Shown piece by piece: positions 45,701-57,106 of a DNA stretch of 64,000 bases; within the stretch, counting starts at the first letter, position 1, and each line of letters opens with the position of its first letter. This DNA comes from Nymphaea colorata (taxonomy: Eukaryota > Streptophyta > Magnoliopsida > Nymphaeales > Nymphaeaceae), in contig NC_045141.1 of the NCBI RefSeq assembly GCF_008831285.2, positions 1,366,001 to 1,430,000 of the forward strand, in the 5' to 3' direction. Under the pieces are notes generated by a model. The model had not been told where the DNA came from. It saw nothing but the letters and a program-made list of their open reading frames with translations, and did not search any database. The position numbers and the translations under genes were made by a program.

Positions 45701-48700
45701 TATAATACGGCAAGGAAAAAAATTTCGGGAATAAAACGGGAAAAAGACGGCAAATTCTGAAAAAATAAATAAATAATCCTAACAATTATATAAAAATAAA
45801 ATGAATGAGAAATTAAAAAAACATTAGAAAATAGCTAGATAAGCAACAAATTTTAGGTACACCTTGAAACAATTTGTCAACTTAAAAATTCAAATAAATA
45901 AAGTTAATAAACTCTTCCCCTGCAACGTGAACTCCAGCAATAGGTGGGAAAAGGGGAAAATAAAAAGAGAAAAATAGAACGAAGGAGAGGTGGGCGGGAA
46001 AGCCCCTTTCTCTTTTAAAAGGACGTTTTTGCCATTAAAAGGAGCGTCCAAGTTAAAAAAAACCAATTCGTTTACAAATATTACACGCGTGCCATCTTTC
46101 AAAAGATGTTTTTGCCATTAAAAGGAGCGTCCAAGTTAAAAAAAAAACAATTCGTTTACAAATATTACACGCGTGCCATCTTTTTAAAAAGACGTTTTTG
46201 CCATTAAAAGGAGCGTCCAAGTTAAAAAAAAACCAATTCTTTTACAAATATTATACGCGTGCCATTTTTTAAAAAAAAACTCACCGTGTATCTTTAAAAA
46301 AACGTGAAAGACGCGTATAAAACGCGTTTTATACGCGTCTTTTATTTTTAAACATTTTTTTGAAAAAAACGCGTCTTATTCCCGTTTTATACGGTAAAGA
46401 CATTTTTAACGTATAATACGCGTTTTTTTAAAAAAAAACAGCGTTTTTCCATAACCAATGTTGTAAGAGCCATTCTGAACTCAATGCATTTGTGAAGTTC
46501 AAAAGGCTAATTGGTGTAAGTATCCAAACTTATAACACAATCAAGGTTTGGGTAGATATGACTGTTGACCAACAAAGATCACACAGCCCATAATTTTTCA
46601 TGCCTAAATTGTGTGCCCAAAAATAAGAACCTTGTATAGGCTTCTCAATTGATTTTGAGTCTATTTATTTTTTCTACAAAATGTAACATCTTGACCCAAA
46701 GCAAGGTCTGGTAAATCAAACTCATTAACTCCAATTTATTTACAATCTATCAAATTTTGGTTCTAACTAAATGCATTGCAGTCCCACAACACTTTTTTTT
46801 GCAGGAGCTGCTTATACTTGAAACATCAGCTCTCATGCTTAAATTTAAAATTTAAACTGAAAGCTGTAAGCTTGGAAAACTATGAGTATAGAAAATGACC
46901 AGTTAAATGGGATCATTTTGACATTTCATTAGCTTTGAAATAGTAAACACTTGCATTTTTTTTTCTTTGTTTATATTAATTATCCTCTGGTAAAGGTAGC
47001 CATTTGTATCTACAGCTCCTCCTCTGGCAAGGGAAAAGTCATTTATTTTTCCGTGAAAATGATGGAGATTTTTGGATGTGTCAAATAACCTTAGCATAGC
47101 TAGTGTGTGTGTGTTCACGTGTATTAGTGGCTTTTTGAAATTATCACAATTCTTCGATGTGTCAATTATCAAGTAGGATGGATAAGGAAAGAAAAACATT
47201 AAAACATAAAGGGAGTTCAAGAAATATGTTAGCATGCAATAGGTCAGGAATGAAAGGTTGGGCTTAGACAACCTCCTTCTAGAGGTTTCATGGATGCTTA
47301 TGTTTGTCTTGATATAAAAACTGAAAAAGGAAAGCACAGTGGTGGAACAATACAAAATCCATTTTTCGCTCTCTTTTTTTGGCTGACTTGGTTAACACTT
47401 CTTTTTTTTTTTTTGGGGGGGGGGGGGGGGGAACATACTTTTTGTGACTATGATATACATTGGCTGTATTCAATTTTGCTCTTGTTAACAGAGGGTTGGA
47501 GTTGGTGGATGTATCTAGGGTCTGGACTTTGTGTATCTTTTCAAAATGTACTAGCATTGTTTTTGTCCTGTCTTTCCTTAATAAAAGTGGTCTACTCAAG
47601 TCTATTTTCATAGTGATAACTGTATACTAACACCCATTAAGCATGTTTTTTTTTTTAATCTCGAATCAATTATAGGGAGCCACGGGGGTTTGGATTTGTG
47701 AAGTTTCGGAATGCTGAAGATGCAGCAGAAGCCAAGCAACAGATGAATCATCAGGTTATTTTGGGGCGTGAAATAACCATTGTTTTTGCAGAAGAAAACC
47801 GAAAGACACCTGCTGAAATGCGTGCTACTGCACGCATTAGGTTAGTGATTTTTTAGACATTCATCCATTTTTTAATTTTTATTTAGTGTGAATAAATACA
47901 ATATTAACTTAGTTAATTTGCTTATTGATTGAATTGCAGTGGTAGATATATGGAAGGAAGCTTTAGACGTAGAACACCACTACGATCACCAAGGCATCGT
48001 TATCAATGTCAGTGTTTTTTCATGGATCTCCATAGTAATTAGTGTATTTGTGGTCCCTATGTTGGATTTCTGTAATATGTGGGATTGGCATTTAATGTTA
48101 AGCAAAGTAATGCTTGTCCTTTTTGCTAGATTGTATGTGTCCTCCTCTTAAAAGAAGAATGGCTTTATTTCTTCCAATCTTTGTTGCTCTTACAAATGCT
48201 GCTTTACTTTGACAGCCTACTCAAGGTCACTTTCTCCATCAAGGCGTGATTCAAGGTATAAGTTCTCTCCCTTAAATCCACACTCGATGGGCACCATGGA
48301 TCTATTTAGTGATTATATATTCAGAAAGTAGCAAGTTTTAGTTGGATGAAGTTTGATATTTTCCCTAAAGTATAACCTTTCTGTGGTCAACATAGGACAT
48401 GATTTATCCACTTATATTGGTGCCTGATGATTGCTAATATTTGTAAGCTTACTGGCACCTTCTACAACTGCCTCACAACAAAAGATTGATTCATGGCACA
48501 TGCCTGTCTTTGAACGGATTTCAGAAAATGCTTATCAGCTAACAGAATGATAAGAATACTAAGAAACACTAAACTTTTGTTACATCATATATCATCACTT
48601 TATTATGAAACTCACAATTTTTGTCACATAAAATCAAGTATATCAATTGTTTGAGAGAAGTTCCTTTTGGAAGTTTGCTCTTATATGTCCTCAAACCAGA

Positions 48701-50281
48701 TATTTCGTTGACTGTTCTGCTTCTGGCTGTGTAGAGCACACATTCAACGTTCTTAGCTTCTATCAGCTTCAGCATATGCACCTGTGACTGCTTGTATTTA
48801 TTTGCTGCTTATTCTCTCGGGCGAAGTGTAGGTACTGTTTAGGTGATGTAACATGTTGGTGGTCTTCTGTCTGCAGATTATTAAAGTGAAAAAGGGACCC
48901 CAAAAGAATGCAAGGGTGATTAGTAAAGAGACAAAAAGAGTATTATTTTCTGATGTTTTCAAAGCAATTCAAGTATAGCATTGATCATCTTCACCAACAG
49001 TAATCATATGAATGATGTGGTGGTTCCACAGTTTTCTTTTGGCTTGTAAGGATCAAACTATATAGGAATGAATCTTCAATGCATGTTATGGTTATGTATC
49101 ACATGGAGTAAATGAGATGATAGGTTCTCTATTTTCTTCCTTTGTTTGTTATCTTATTTGAATTTTGAATTCCATTGATGTTGCTGGGTTTTTCTTTTTT
49201 CTTTTTGTATAGCGTCCTGTTAATAAAGAATGTAAAGGTTAGTAGTTGACAAATGTGAAAGCAACCTGATCTACATGTCACAAGCCTATCAGCACTCTCT
49301 GCTAGAAGTATGACTCCTGGTGGTTGTCCTTTCAGTAAAAGCTATAGTGTGGTTTAATAATGATGGGGACGAAAGCTTTGAAGTTTCAGTTGCTACTTAC
49401 TCAAGAATAACTCAAAAGTTTTTGCAGCCAATGTTTTTGTCAGATTTTTGTGCATATGTGCCAGGTAAAAACGTTGTACTTGTTTGGGTTTTAGGCATGA
49501 GTAGACTTTGGGGACTCGCTTCCACAGGATGCATAATGCATTTGGTCCAATTTTGAGCCAGTTGGCAGTTTATGTCCAAAGCTTGTATAGGATTTCGCAG
49601 AAAACTTTTTGAATGCACAAATATGACTTCTTTGGTTCTCCATCTTTGTTATTGCTGATTGTCATTTTGGTTCTTGTATTGTTTGGATTTGGTGATTGGT
49701 TTCCTCATACACATCCATCTGTCTGAAATTCAGGGACAGAGTCTATAACACAAGAGATGACTGCTCAGAACCAAGGTCTAGGTCTCTGTCACCTCCAGAT
49801 TATGATGGCAGGGATTATCGATCACACAGAAGATCCTTGAGCCCCCATGAGAATGGAAATTTTAGCCGTTCTCGTTCTCATTCATACAGGTGACTTGTAA
49901 TTTCTACTGTTCATTGAGCTGTTCAACCTGAAATTGGTCATTAATATTTCAACTATTTGCTTGTTAGATTTCACTGGTTGCTTTTCTTTTATAATTTCAA
50001 ATGTGCCCCTAGGATTGACAAATTGGGCCACCTTTTTGTTCTATATATGTGTGTGTGTGTGTGTGTGTATAGGTGGGATTTTTTGTGGTTGGGTGGGGTG
50101 GAGGGGATGGGGGGAAGGCTAGCTTGGCCTTGGTTTAATTAATCGCTGAGTGGTTTTAGGACCAATAACATTCAGATGATGGATTTGCTTATTGTGTTAA
50201 GTCTCTAATTTGTTGTGTTTGTGGGCTATAATACTGTCCCTAATGTGGTTGTCCTTTCATTTTTGCAGTCCACGATCATGA
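38930..50281 (+). CDS. SR splicing factor, SCL30/SCL33 subfamily (seven exons)
   Basis: Coding exons are 38930-39120, 41280-41357, 47676-47840, 47940-48007, 48216-48255, 49734-49889 and 50269-50281 (TGA). All introns are GT-AG and phases join exactly, giving 711 nt and about 236 residues. The N-terminus is the short Arg/Ser/Pro-rich extension typical of plant SCL proteins ([20 protein letters not shown]). An RRM follows at about residues 53-140: [10 protein letters not shown] (RNP2) ends exon 1, [10 protein letters not shown] is in exon 2, and RGFGFVKF (RNP1) with [13 protein letters not shown] is in exon 3. The C-terminus is an RS domain ([32 protein letters not shown]). Family members bind pre-mRNA and promote splice-site choice in nuclear speckles. 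SCL30, SCL30A and SCL33 are the nearest named types, but I cannot choose one. Intron 2 holds an antisense copia element. Confidence 0.9.
39121..41279 (+). other. Intron 1 of the SR gene
   Basis: A GT donor follows GACGCCAG and the acceptor is TTGATGCAG. A compound CT/GT microsatellite (39137-39189) begins 16 bases after the donor. Further CT/CA, GA and CA repeats lie at 39723-39760 and 40100-40160, and a G run of about 15 at 40081-40095. No gene lies inside. Confidence 0.8.
41480..41720 (-). repeat. 3' LTR of the intronic copia element
   Basis: On the minus strand it runs TGTTGAAGCATG...TGTTTCTACA, 241 bp. It matches 44704-44955 apart from about a dozen substitutions and two gaps of 3 and 8 bp. 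Confidence 0.9.
41721..41730 (-). other. Polypurine tract of the intronic copia element
   Basis: TGAGGGGGAG on the minus strand lies immediately before the 3' LTR. It is the usual start site of plus-strand DNA synthesis. Confidence 0.8.
41929..44679 (-). pseudogene. Copia polyprotein (integrase-RT-RNase H), broken
   Basis: In order on the minus strand: pre-integrase [13 protein letters not shown] (44500-44560); integrase zinc and core [32 protein letters not shown] (44029-44466); integrase C-terminal part (43721-44047); reverse transcriptase start [21 protein letters not shown], then [11 protein letters not shown] (42700-43700); then [12 protein letters not shown] and RNase [31 protein letters not shown] (41929-42543). 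Near 44245 the segment between FIA and [11 protein letters not shown] lacks the stretch that carries the second integrase catalytic Asp. In-frame stops occur near 43030, 42938 and 42590, with a frameshift near 42770. Gag and protease are absent. It cannot transpose on its own. Confidence 0.88.
44692..44703 (-). other. Primer-binding site of the intronic copia element
   Basis: TGGTATCAGAGC on the minus strand lies directly inside the 5' LTR and is complementary to initiator tRNA-Met. Confidence 0.88.
44704..44955 (-). repeat. 5' LTR of the intronic copia element
   Basis: A 252-bp partner of 41480-41720. GAGTG follows at 44956-44960, identical to the bases before the other LTR. Confidence 0.9.
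46022..46266. repeat. Three tandem copies of an 83-86 bp unit
   Basis: GCCATTAAAAGGAGCGTCC occurs at 46031, 46114 and 46200. Each is followed by AAGTTAAAAA, CAATTC.TTTACAAATATTA and CGCGTGCCAT. Copies differ mainly in A-run length. Confidence 0.88.
46307..46342. repeat. Perfect 36-bp palindrome
   Basis: The sequence from AAAGACGCGTATAAAACG to its mirror half CGTTTTATACGCGTCTTT is exactly self-complementary with no loop. It lies just right of the tandem repeat and shares the CGCGTATAA words of the flanking inverted ends. Confidence 0.92.
49213..49237 (+). other. Possible alternative (poison) micro-exon in SR intron 5
   Basis: A pyrimidine-rich tract ending in TTTTTGTATAG precedes 25 bases that end in AAAG before GTTAGT. 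Used after exon 5 it would read into a TAA stop. Plant SR genes often carry stop-containing alternative exons. This one is a guess from splice-like signals only. Confidence 0.2.
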
Positions 50282-52415
50282 CATGGCATTGTTCAGCTGC
50301 CTTCTTGCTTTCCGCTAGATTCAAGTAGGAGTTGGGTGTTGAAATACCAAATTTGACCCTTTTTAATGTATCGATGGTTTGGAAAGGAATGGTAGCTTTC
50401 GTTTTCCTGTCTTCCCTTTTTTGTGGGATGTTTTGGATGGTTGATTTGCACAAACATGTTTCTGTATTTTGAACCTTTTGATTGCAACGATCGTATAGTT
50501 GTGAAACGTCCTCGTTCATTTTGTATGACAACCTGTGCTGTCATATTTGTTTGTGTGCCTGGCTGTACCAGGGTTACGAAATGTGCATGCCAACTAAAGT
50601 GTCTTGTTGATGCTCTCTTGAAAGGACACATTAATGCACTTTTTGAAAAGAAATGTTTGGGAATTTAACAATCTTTGTGGCATAATGAAGTCGGCATTGT
50701 CGCATGGAGAGAAAATACCTCAGGGGTGTGTCAGCTATTCTGAACCATGGGTTCCGTATTATGGCAAATGGAAGATCCACAGGGCTTGGCTGCATCCATG
50801 GGGTCCAGTGTCAAGGACTTCGCGAGACGGCAGAGGACAATTTAACTGTACCACAAAATTACTGCCTGACAAGGATAGCAGCATGTCGTTGAATGTTGTG
50901 GCCTGCTTTTTTCTGTGTTGATGAGGGTGTGAAACCAAGTTCTTGATCCAGTATTTCTAAGGACGATGGCTTAAAGTAACCGAGGAGGAGATTTGGTAGC
51001 CCCTTTGTTTCTTACCAAAGATGCGCTTTGGGTTTCGAACAAGTTCTTCACTGTGGCACGGGTAGGATGTATGACTTCATAATGTCTATTCTAGCAACGC
51101 TGCATGCTCGTTCTCATTGGTTTTTGTGGCAGCAGTAGGAGAAAAGTGTGGTTGGTAATTTTCATCCAAGTAATTGACAATGTTTTAAAACTCTGGCTTC
51201 AAACGTGTTTCTCTCCAATTGCATAGAAAATTTTAATGGAGCTTTAGAAAATTTTCTTGATTCAGCGTCGGCATTTCATCTTTTGGAAATAACTTTCGGC
51301 TTTCACTATGAGCCTCGAGTTAAGGCTGTCGTTCTCACTTGGGTTTTCTGGCTCAAGATGGCCGTGTTTGGTAAGACTTCATCTTCGTCGTCCTTTGTTT
51401 GGGCTTTATTCCTTGTGTTCTTAAGCCTCTTTATTTCAGAAGGCCTTGGAGTACAAGTTATCAATCTCTCATTCGATAATTCAACTATGGCCTTCACTGG
51501 GCGGTTTTGCCAAGTGTTTTTTTCTTTTCCTTTTCCTGTTCTTTTGATCGGCAGTTGTGAAGTTTCTATTGTTGGCATTGTTGATGCGTTGAATGAGCGG
51601 TGCTTCCTAGAGAGTTGGTTCATCGAACTTCCTGGGCCTTACACGTACATATGTTTTAAATAAACCGGTTGTATGGGAAAGTGATTTAGAATATAACATT
51701 GGTTTTCTAAAGTCCTTGACTCATACAAAACTACAAGCGTCAACCATCTACTTCATTACTATTGACAAGTTCATAGATGCCGTAAAGTGTCCACTGTAAA
51801 TTTCTCCCTAATGCCTTTTTTTTTTTAAAGAACCTACTTGAAAAGAATAAGAATGATTTTAATTAAAGCGTGAACACATTATGCTGCCCGTGGGATGTCA
51901 CCGGTTAAAAAAGATAAGGTAAAAACTAGTCTTGATAAAACCAATTGTGGTAATTACTCCATAATTTACAAAATGAGTTTACCTAAGTCAGTTAATCTAT
52001 CAGTTGATCCACCAAACTCCCACCGTGTCCGTCTTGCGGGTGCAGTACTCGGTTTTTGCCACCAGAAATACTGGTAATTTTGAAAAAAAGTTAATATCTT
52101 CATTGTAAATGTTCTACACAACAAAAAGAATACAAATACATCTATGTGAGGTTTTATAAAACAATCATATGGTCAACTATCATGTCCAATTACACCTGAC
52201 TACGTAACATACGGCATAACTCAGACATCTTTCGCACTCTCTGTGGTGTCTCTTTGTTTGAGAAAAACCAAGGGATGGAGTCACAAAATCTTTAGTTTCG
52301 ATGATCTTGGATAGCACAATAAAAATCTGCCCTGGTTTTGAGAGCACAAGCATGTTACGCCAACTAACACATGTTATACCATACTCTCAAGCGAAGTTCA
52401 CACATAAATCCCACC
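50282..52415. other. SR gene 3' UTR and downstream intergenic sequence
   Basis: The first several hundred bases after the TGA are probably 3' UTR; no clear AATAAA site lets me fix the end. Open frames at 50634-50921 and 51205-51663 on the + strand show no recognisable domain, and I do not call them genes. The interval ends at CTGGG, the target duplication of the next copia element. Confidence 0.5.
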
Positions 52416-52420
52416 CTGGG

Positions 52421-52724
52421 TGAAGAATTGAAATAAAACATAGTTTGAACAGAGCTAAGAGAGAAGAAGATAAGACATTTTATGTGGTTCGGCTAATTGT
52501 AGCCTACGTCCACGTGGAGAGTGATCAATCTTGCTTATTCAAAAATTGAATTACAATTCGTGCTCTACTATATACAACAGAGGCTAAAGATGTTAAGAGA
52601 GTAGGAGTTGCCAAAAATAAAGGGATCGTTTATTAACGTTCAAATGAATCAATAATGCTCCTTCCTTATTCTTTCAATCAACGAATGGGGCAATAGATCA
52701 CTCAACATCCCTTTAACTTTATCA
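52421..52724 (-). repeat. 3' LTR of the downstream copia element
   Basis: On the minus strand it runs TGATAAAGTTAAAGGG...CAATTCTTCA, 304 bp. Its partner is 57628-57930. Confidence 0.92.
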
Positions 52725-52742
52725 CTACCCCTCAAGTGGGGA
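52725..52742 (-). other. Polypurine tract of the downstream copia element
   Basis: ACTTGAGGGGTAG on the minus strand abuts the 3' LTR, in the expected place for plus-strand priming. Confidence 0.75.
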
Positions 52743-52844
52743 GTAGATGTTATGACATCCCCACTTGTCGGTTGCTAATTGGAGTTTTGCTTTAGTGACT
52801 CATTTAGTTAAGACACTTGCAACTTGTTCAACTCCACTTATGTG

Positions 52845-55561
52845 AAGAGTTATTCAATATTTTCTTTGACATAGTGACAATCAATCTCGATGTGCTTGGT
52901 CCTTTCATGAAAGACTGGATTGGTCGAAATATAGATGGCAGCTTGATTATCACAAAACATGTACATAGGCTTTGAAACTTCAAGACTCAGTTCTTCAATC
53001 ACGTTCTCAGTCCATATGAGTTCACTAGTTCCTACGGCCATGGCTCGATATTCTGCTTCGGCACTGAATCTGGTTACTACTTTTTGTTTCTTGCATTTTC
53101 ATGCTACTAAATTACCATCGACAAAAACACAATATCCTGTAGTTGATTTTCTGTCGCCGATGTCTCCAGCCCAGTCTGCATCTGTGAAAGCTACTATGTC
53201 TAAGTTTTGATTCCTTTTCTACTAAAGTCTTTGTCCTGGAGAGCCTTTGATGTGTCGAAGAATGCGATCTTCAGCCCTCATGTGTGACTCTCTTGGGCTT
53301 TGCATGTACCTGCTAATCACATTCACAACAAATGAAATATCAGGTCTAGTGACTGATAAATAAATGAGCTTACCAACTAGACGTTGAAATACTTCCATGT
53401 TGACCTTTGGTTCATCCTCACATGGCCCCAACTTGAGATTTGTTTCAAACGGAGTGTCGGTTGGATGAGCATCCATCTTCCCAGTCTCTTTTAATATGTC
53501 AAGTGCATATTTTCTTTGACAAAGAATGATGCCTCTGTGTGATTGGGCTATCTCAATTCCGAGAAAGTACTTAAGTTTTCTCAAATTTTTTATCTCAAAT
53601 GTGGTTCTCAGGTAGTATTTGAGATTGTGTATGCCTTCAACATCATCACCTGTCACTACTATATCATCCACATAAATCAACACGATAGTGGTGAGTTCAT
53701 TGTGTTTCTTTATGAAGAGCATGTTGTCAGAGTAACATCAGCAATATCCAAAGTTTTTCAAGGTCAAGCTTAATTTCTTAATTTCAGGTACACGCTCTGG
53801 AGGTTGTTTCAGACCATAGATAGCTTTGTTGAGTTTGCATATATAATTTTTCCATTCGTCTGGATGCCCAGGAAGAAGTGCCATGCAAATTTCTTCACTA
53901 AGTTCACCTTACAAGAAGGCATGCCCCAGTTCATGTTACAAGCCAAAGATAAGAGAATCCTCATGGTGTTCATTTTTGCCACAGAAGCAAAGGTTTCGTC
54001 ATAGTCAAGTCCCTTTGTTTGAGTAAATCCCTTGGCTACTAGACATGCTTTGTATCTTTCTAGTGAGCCGTCATCTTGTATTTGACTCTATAGTGCCATT
54101 TGCAACCAACAACGCTTGTGTCTTTTGGTTTTGTAACTATCTCCCAAGTCTTGTTGTGTTTCAGGGCCTTTAATTTTTCATCCATTGTCTTTCTCTAATT
54201 TGAGTCCTTCTCATCTTCTTGAAAATTTTGAGGCTCACGAATTTTATCAAGGCTCTTTATGAAGTTGACGTGTTGAGCAGAAATCTTATTGTAAGAAACA
54301 AAATTGCTGATGGGATAGTGGCTGCAGGAATATGTCTCATATTCGGCTAGATGAGAGGGCAGTTTTCGAGTTTTCTCAAATCTTCTAAGTTCCCGGTTGG
54401 AGGATTCATCACCATCGGTGTTAGTAACTGGTCCTTGATTTTCTGTGCGACTTTCAGTTACTTGAAGATTTTCTCTAGTGACCTGCTCATCACTTATGGT
54501 AAAAAATAAATAATCAAGATCATGCAAATTAGGAGATCTAGACTCCCCCTGTCCTATATCACAATCATTGACCCCAAAGTAGGGTTGTTTCTCATTGAAA
54601 TGAACATCACATGATATATGGATTTTCTTAGAAATGGGATCAAAACATACATACCCTTTGCTTTGTGCATTGTAGCCGACGAAAATGCATTTGGTTGAGC
54701 AATGACTTAGTTTGTCTTTTTTTGCATAATGCAGCCACACATAAACCACACAACCAAACCCACGCAAATGATCAAGTTTTGGTTCATGCCCCGTAAGTTT
54801 ACCAATAGAACTATCATAATTAAGATGCTTACTAGGAGTTCTATTGATCACGTAGCAAGCAGAAGAGATAGCATATTTCCAATAATTTTTAGGTACATTC
54901 ATTTCAATTAACATGCTTCTAACAACTTCTAATAGATGTCTATTCTTTCTTTCAGACACGCCATTTTTTTGAAGTGTGTCAACACACGATGTTTGATGTT
55001 GTATACCATGATCATCTAAGAAGATTTTAAAACTAGAGTTTTGAACTCAGTACTATTATCAGACCTGAAGCATTTTATTTTGCAGTTGTATTGAACTTCA
55101 ATCATCTTATAAAAAAATTGAAAATGAGAGAGAGCTTCATATTTGTTTTTCATAAAATAAACCCAAGTAGATCTGAAAAAATCATCAATAAACATAATAT
55201 AATATCTAAATTCATCCAAAGGATCTACAGGCGTAGGGCCCCAAATATCAAAGTGAATAAGATCAAATGGTTGTTCACTAATTGAATCTAATAAAGAGAA
55301 CTTTGGTCTGGTAATTCTAGCAAACTTGCAAATATCACATTTATGATTATCAAAATAATACTTCGAAAAAATATAATTTAACGTTCGAGAAGATGGATGA
55401 CCCATCCGTTGATGCCAAATCTCTCCCTCATTCAAGGACGTCACACTCAAAGCTTGATCATGAGCTTTAATTTGGTAGAGTCCATTCACTAGGCGTCCCT
55501 CACCAATCATCGTCTGAGTCTTTTGATCCTGAAATACAACGTTAATAGCAGAAAAAACCAC
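52845..55561 (-). pseudogene. Copia pol (integrase-RT-RNase H), frameshifted
   Basis: Integrase: zinc region WHQRMGHP...CDIC and catalytic HFDIWGP and FRSDNSTEF (55016-55561). The glutamate segment SERKNRHLLEVVRSML then starts a second frame (54195-54959), which also carries the integrase C-terminal KCIFVGY..QSKGYVCFDP. Reverse transcriptase appears with LIYVDDIVVTGDD and LKYFLGIEIAQS (53222-53722). RNase H appears with [28 protein letters not shown] and HERTKHIEIDCHYVKE (52850-53090). Catalytic motifs are largely conserved, but frame breaks lie between 55016 and 54959, near 54190-54060, and near 53730 and 53220, so no intact polyprotein can be made. Confidence 0.88.
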
Positions 55562-55766
55562 ATTGCAATATAATTCTTTGGTATTTTTTGCTATCGATAA
55601 TAGATTAAACTTAAGTTATGGCCTAACAAGAATCTCACTAGTATAATTTTGTTAAAAAAATCTATTCCTCCTTTTCCTTTGATAGCGATGGGTGCTCCGT
55701 TGGCTCAGCAACAGGTCCAATGCCGTTAATAGAGTGAGGGAACTAGAGATGAGTGGACTAGTTAGC

Positions 55767-55799
55767 CATGTGATCGGTGGCTTCTGAGTTGACTATCCA
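55767..55799 (-). other. Mutated copia protease active site
   Basis: The minus strand reads WIVNSEATDHM where copia proteases have a D-S-G-A catalytic motif. Asp to Asn and Gly to Glu changes would abolish aspartic protease activity. A stop follows shortly after the motif (near 55760). Confidence 0.75.
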
Positions 55800-56047
55800 A
55801 TGAGAGTTAGAATCAAGACAAGAGATGTAGGTCATACCTTTAGCATGATCAGAGATGTTGATGGAGATACCTGCAGTTTTTTCAACTTGGAGTTCCTTTA
55901 TCATTTCAGCAAGAGTCCAATGTGATGTGCTTGCCTAACGAAGAAGTCATAAGGCTGGTCTGATTGTTCTCCTTCTTGATGTTCCCACTGAAATTGTTCT
56001 CCTTCTTAAACCTCCCATTTGAAGTGGTCTTGGAGGTATGACTTATA

Positions 56048-57106
56048 CCTTTGTCAGGCTTTCCATGGATGAACCAGCATGTATCACATGAATGGCCAAT
56101 TTTTTTACAATGTCAGCATTTAAGATTTTTGCCTTCATCATGTTTACTCCTTAAATTTCTGCTATTTGTACCATGAGAGTTCATAGCAAAGGCCACCTTT
56201 CATCATTTGACACATCTTGATCGCTGAAGTTCAAAGTGCCCACAGTTTTTCTTCTTAACTCTTCTGGTATAAGAAGGGCACAAACTGAACTTAGCGAAGG
56301 TAGCTCATGTGTCGTGAGAATTTGACTACGAAGATTCTCGTAGTCTTGTGGAAGTCCAACAAGAATTTCAAATATGCGCTCTTGTTCACGTTGCTTCTTG
56401 CCTCTGTCAGGCTTTCCACGGATGAACCAGCATGTATCACATGAATGGCCAATTTTTTTACAATGTCAGCATTTAAGATTTTTGCCTTCATCATGTTTAC
56501 TCCTTAAATTTCTGCTATTTGTACCATGAGAGTTCATAGCAAAGGTCACCTTTCATCATTTGACACATCTTGATCGCTGAAGTTCAAAGTGCCCATAGTT
56601 TTTCTTCTTAACTCTTCTGGTATAAGAAGGGCACAAACTGAACTTAGCGAAGGTAGCTCATGTGTCATGAGAATTTGACTACGAAGATTCTCGTAGTCAT
56701 TTGGAAGTCCAGCAAGAATTTCAAATATGCGCTCTTGTTCACGTTGCTTCTTGCCTCTGTCAGGCTTTCCATGGATGAACTAGCATGTATCACATGAATG
56801 GCCAATTTTTTTACAATGTCAGCATTTAAGATTTTTGCCTTCATCATGTTTACTCCTTAAATTTCTGCTATTTGTACCATGAGAGTTCATAGCAAAGGCC
56901 ACCTTTCATCATTTGACACATCTTGATCACTGAAGTTCAAAGTGCCCATAGTTTTTCTTCTTAACTCTTCTGGTATAAGAAGGACATAAACTGAACTTAG
57001 CGAAGGTAGCTCATGTGTCATGAGAATTTGACTACGAAGATTCTCGTAGTCATTTGGAAGTCCAGCAAGAATTTCAAATATGCGCTCTTGTTCACGTTGC
57101 TTCTTG
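56048..57106 (-). repeat. Three tandem 353-bp copies within copia gag
   Basis: Copies at 56048-56400, 56401-56753 and 56754-57106 are nearly identical. Each spans the C-terminal half of gag plus a zinc knuckle (CxHCKKIGHSCDTC). The unit length is not a multiple of three, so each copy shifts the frame. All three share the same TGA stop inside the zinc knuckle, which suggests the triplication happened after the element was already dead. Confidence 0.93.

Larger units (their letters stand above)
45640..46465. mobile_element. Candidate non-autonomous DNA transposon in SR intron 2
   Basis: The left flank GTATAATACGG...GGGAATAAAACGGG and the right flank CCCGTTTTATACGG...CGTATAATACGCG are inverted relatives of each other. 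Between them lie A/T-rich sequence, an approximately 85-bp tandem repeat and a perfect palindrome. No transposase is present. Superfamily, exact ends and target duplication could not be determined. Confidence 0.4.
41358..47675 (+). other. Intron 2 of the SR gene (6.3 kb)
   Basis: The donor is GG|GTATGA and the acceptor AATTATAG|GG. It interrupts the RRM between YYTG and EPRGFGF, a position used in plant SCL genes. It has been lengthened by an antisense copia element (41480-44955) and a candidate DNA transposon (45640-46465). A T9-12/G14-16 tract lies at 47401-47431. The rest is AT-rich without a gene. Confidence 0.8.

Noticed and set aside
47290-47613. Open frames on both strands around the T/G homopolymer tract
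   Set aside because: They lie inside SR intron 2 and depend on the homopolymer, which is also prone to sequencing error.
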